Origin: Glossina fuscipes
Taxonomy: Eukaryota > Arthropoda > Insecta > Diptera > Glossinidae
Length of the DNA stretch: 64,000 nucleotides
Reading direction: 5' to 3'
NCBI RefSeq assembly: GCF_014805625.2
Contig: NW_023998415.1
Coordinates: forward strand, 47,050,005 to 47,114,004
Part shown: positions 62,300 through 64,000 of the stretch, piece by piece
Numbering within the stretch: the stretch's first letter is position 1
Layout: the number at the start of each line of letters is the position of its first letter
Notes under the pieces: model-generated
Seen by the model: the letters and a program-made list of their open reading frames with translations, nothing else
Told to the model about the DNA's origin: nothing
Databases searched by the model: none
Translations under genes and position numbers: made by a program

Positions 62300-62350
62300 G
62301 TCGGGCTCATTTCGTCAAAACGTTTGCAAAACTCAAAAGGAAGCTTCATA
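62300..62350 (-). repeat. Dispersed repeat family 1, short end fragment
   Basis: 'tcgtcaaaacgtttgcaaaactcaaaaggaagcttcatagacc' is the reverse complement of the family 1 right end; only this part is present. Confidence 0.55.
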
Positions 62351-62483
62351 GACCTGATGCAATAGGTATGAAAATGGCTGTTGCAATGTGTACATACACA
62401 CTGATAGCATAAAAAGTGATACCAACACAGTTCAGATTGACCTAACCTCTCGGCGAAATTCAATGTGTCGATATTCATATACC

Positions 62484-62580
62484 GTACAAAAAAAGAATCG
62501 CACAAAAAGAATCTCGCAAAAAAAAAAAGAATCGCACAAAAAGAATCGCACAAAAAAAAGCGCATAAAAAAACACCGCAC
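62484..62580. repeat. A-rich minisatellite, units near AAAAAGAATCGCAC
   Basis: Four to six irregular copies of a roughly 14-bp unit (A-run, GAATC, GCAC) in 97 bp, varying mainly in A-run length. Confidence 0.85.
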
Positions 62581-63003
62581 TAAAACAGGTTGGACTGTAT
62601 ATATAGTTTTCAGTATAGTTTTCATCGTAAGACAATAGATTTTCATTTAATAAAAAAGTCGTTTGTAAATTGTTTGTAAATTTGTTCGTTTTTGAAAGTA
62701 ATTAAATTAATTCTTAATTTATGAATTAATCAGCCGAACCGAACGACATCTGCGAAACTTCTATGAAATATTAAACAATAGTTGTACTAAATTAATAATA
62801 ATAATAATAAAAAAAAAAAAATAAATAAAAAAGTTTACATTGATATTCGGACCTCGTATCTTTTAACAATAAAAATTCCTCTTAATTTGTGAACCGTATT
62901 ATGCATAAGTTTATTATATCTACGTGCAGTGCTGCTGTGAGATTTGGTAAAAATAATTATTTGGCATTTTTATTGCAATATTCACGTCCAAGTGTTTGCG
63001 ACC

Positions 63004-63034
63004 GTCTGCTCGTCTGCTCGTCTGCTAGTCTGCC
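63004..63034. repeat. 8-bp tandem repeat GTCTGCTC, about four copies
   Basis: Copies at 63004, 63012, 63020 and 63028 (last one shortened), the third ending in A instead of C. Confidence 0.93.
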
Positions 63035-64000
63035 GAAATTTCAAGTATATTAACCTCGTCTTAGGCTCTCACAATTGAAAGTAAATATGATGAGATTCTA
63101 GGCATTCGATCACACTCAGATCGTTTTTTATTTTATTTTATAATCTTAGTTAGGCATAACAAAAATAAAAACAAAAAGAAGAAAAAAAAGAATTTACGTT
63201 CAATACCATTACGTTGGGAATTTTTCGTTAAACGTATGATACTCTTGATGAGAAATGTTTTATAAAGTTATTTCATTATTATAAAGAATTAATTAATTAT
63301 GCAAACATACTTGTACACATGTATAAGTTAATATTTGTGATTGTGTTAATCTTGTGTAACTTGTATGACTGCATTTTAATTCAAATTGTTTTTACATGTA
63401 TATATATAAATGGATATTATAAATAATTTTATATTACATCAAGCGCTCGCAGCAAACTCAAGTAAGAAAGGACTTGAAACAATCGAAATTGTCAATATAT
63501 GCAACAATCTAAATATTTACACATTCCTGGGTAACATTTCTGTAACATCGCAAAATCAAGTTATCGTTACAATTCCAAGTACCTGCAGTCCATCCAAATA
63601 CCTTAAGCAGTAGTCCTAAGTGTTAGTAACAATCCTAAATACTTTAGTAACAATCTCGAGTATATGCAATAATCCGTGACTTGACTGACCCAAATTCTTC
63701 AGTTTAAAATACGCTTCTCAGCGATTAAATTAAAATAGTGGAAGATAAATGTGAAGAGCTTAACGTCGTCTTCTTTTCTTATTATTAGCATTATCGCTAT
63801 TATTAATAAATTCAAGGACTAAAAAGCATTATGGACTATGAGCACCGACAGAGCAACCGGCTCTTCTCTTTCTTTGTTTTCTTTTTTTTTAAGACGGATT
63901 AGATAGTCAGTTTAGCAGCTTTAATACAGTGAAATACTTTATTGGTATTAAGTTGTCCAGCTTTTTCAAGATGTCCGTATGGTTGGATGTTTCTGAAAAG

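Larger units (their letters stand above)
62351..64000. other. Spacer to the window end
   Basis: No gene supported. Contains a short A-rich minisatellite, an AAT-rich run at about 62788-62830 and an 8-bp tandem repeat. The frame at 63410-63613 (67 aa) has no recognisable feature. Confidence 0.5.

Overview
The window is nuclear DNA from a higher fly (Diptera, Cyclorrhapha), very probably not Drosophila itself. The evidence is short GT-AG introns (56-100 nt) inside genes whose best matches I recognise are all Drosophila-type orthologues, strongly AT-rich intergenic DNA full of poly-T/poly-A runs and TA/CT microsatellites, mariner and I-type LINE remnants, and a cuticle gene of the insect CPAP1 class. 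The large introns and repeat load suggest a calyptrate (tsetse- or muscid-like) genome; that genus-level guess is inference only. Two 100-N assembly gaps (1625-1724, 18773-18872) mean that local distances there are not real.

Layout. 1-2.6 kb: no recognisable gene. 2.6-4.0 kb (-): calcium-activated nucleotidase (CANT1/SCAN type), two exons. 5.8-6.6 kb (+): cysteamine (2-aminoethanethiol) dioxygenase, ADO. 7.3-8.9 kb (-): lariat debranching enzyme DBR1, two exons. 9.6-10.0 kb (-): mitochondrial ribosomal protein bL36m. 11.4-13.7 kb (-): SUMO-activating enzyme subunit UBA2, four exons. 15.0-25.4 kb (+): CDP-diacylglycerol synthase CdsA, nine exons, with a 7-kb first intron that carries a mariner element. 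25.7-26.7 kb: a large imperfect inverted repeat just 3' of CdsA. 29.8-30.8 kb (-): single-exon one-pass membrane protein of unknown family. 31.9-37.2 kb (+): HELQ/Mus301 DNA helicase, nine exons. 38.6-40.7 kb: a decayed second mariner next to a 5'-truncated I-type LINE with a TAA-repeat tail. 40.9-41.3 kb (+): small single-exon orphan protein. 41.3-47.2 kb: repeat-rich spacer. 47.2-52.5 kb (-): seven-exon secreted chitin-binding (CBM14) protein with a very long charged, Pro/Gln-rich tail. 52.5-64 kb: no supported gene, many copies of two dispersed repeat families and simple repeats.

The genes do not form one pathway; they are independent housekeeping loci (nucleotide hydrolysis in the secretory path, thiol oxidation, intron-lariat turnover, mitochondrial translation, sumoylation, phospholipid synthesis, DNA repair) and one cuticle gene. 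Divergent pairs (CANT1/ADO, UBA2/CdsA, orphan membrane gene/HELQ) could share promoter regions. From memory, several orthologues (CdsA, Uba2, mus301) lie near each other on D. melanogaster 3L, which would make this conserved Muller element D synteny; I could not check this.

Exon structures were built by hand by matching reading frame, GT-AG borders and family similarity, and every multi-exon CDS sums to a whole number of codons. I see no previously undescribed biological system. The items most worth a second look are the hairpin-forming repeat behind CdsA, the CPAP1-like protein with its unusual tail, the two orphan genes, and the mariner copy with perfect ends but a broken transposase.
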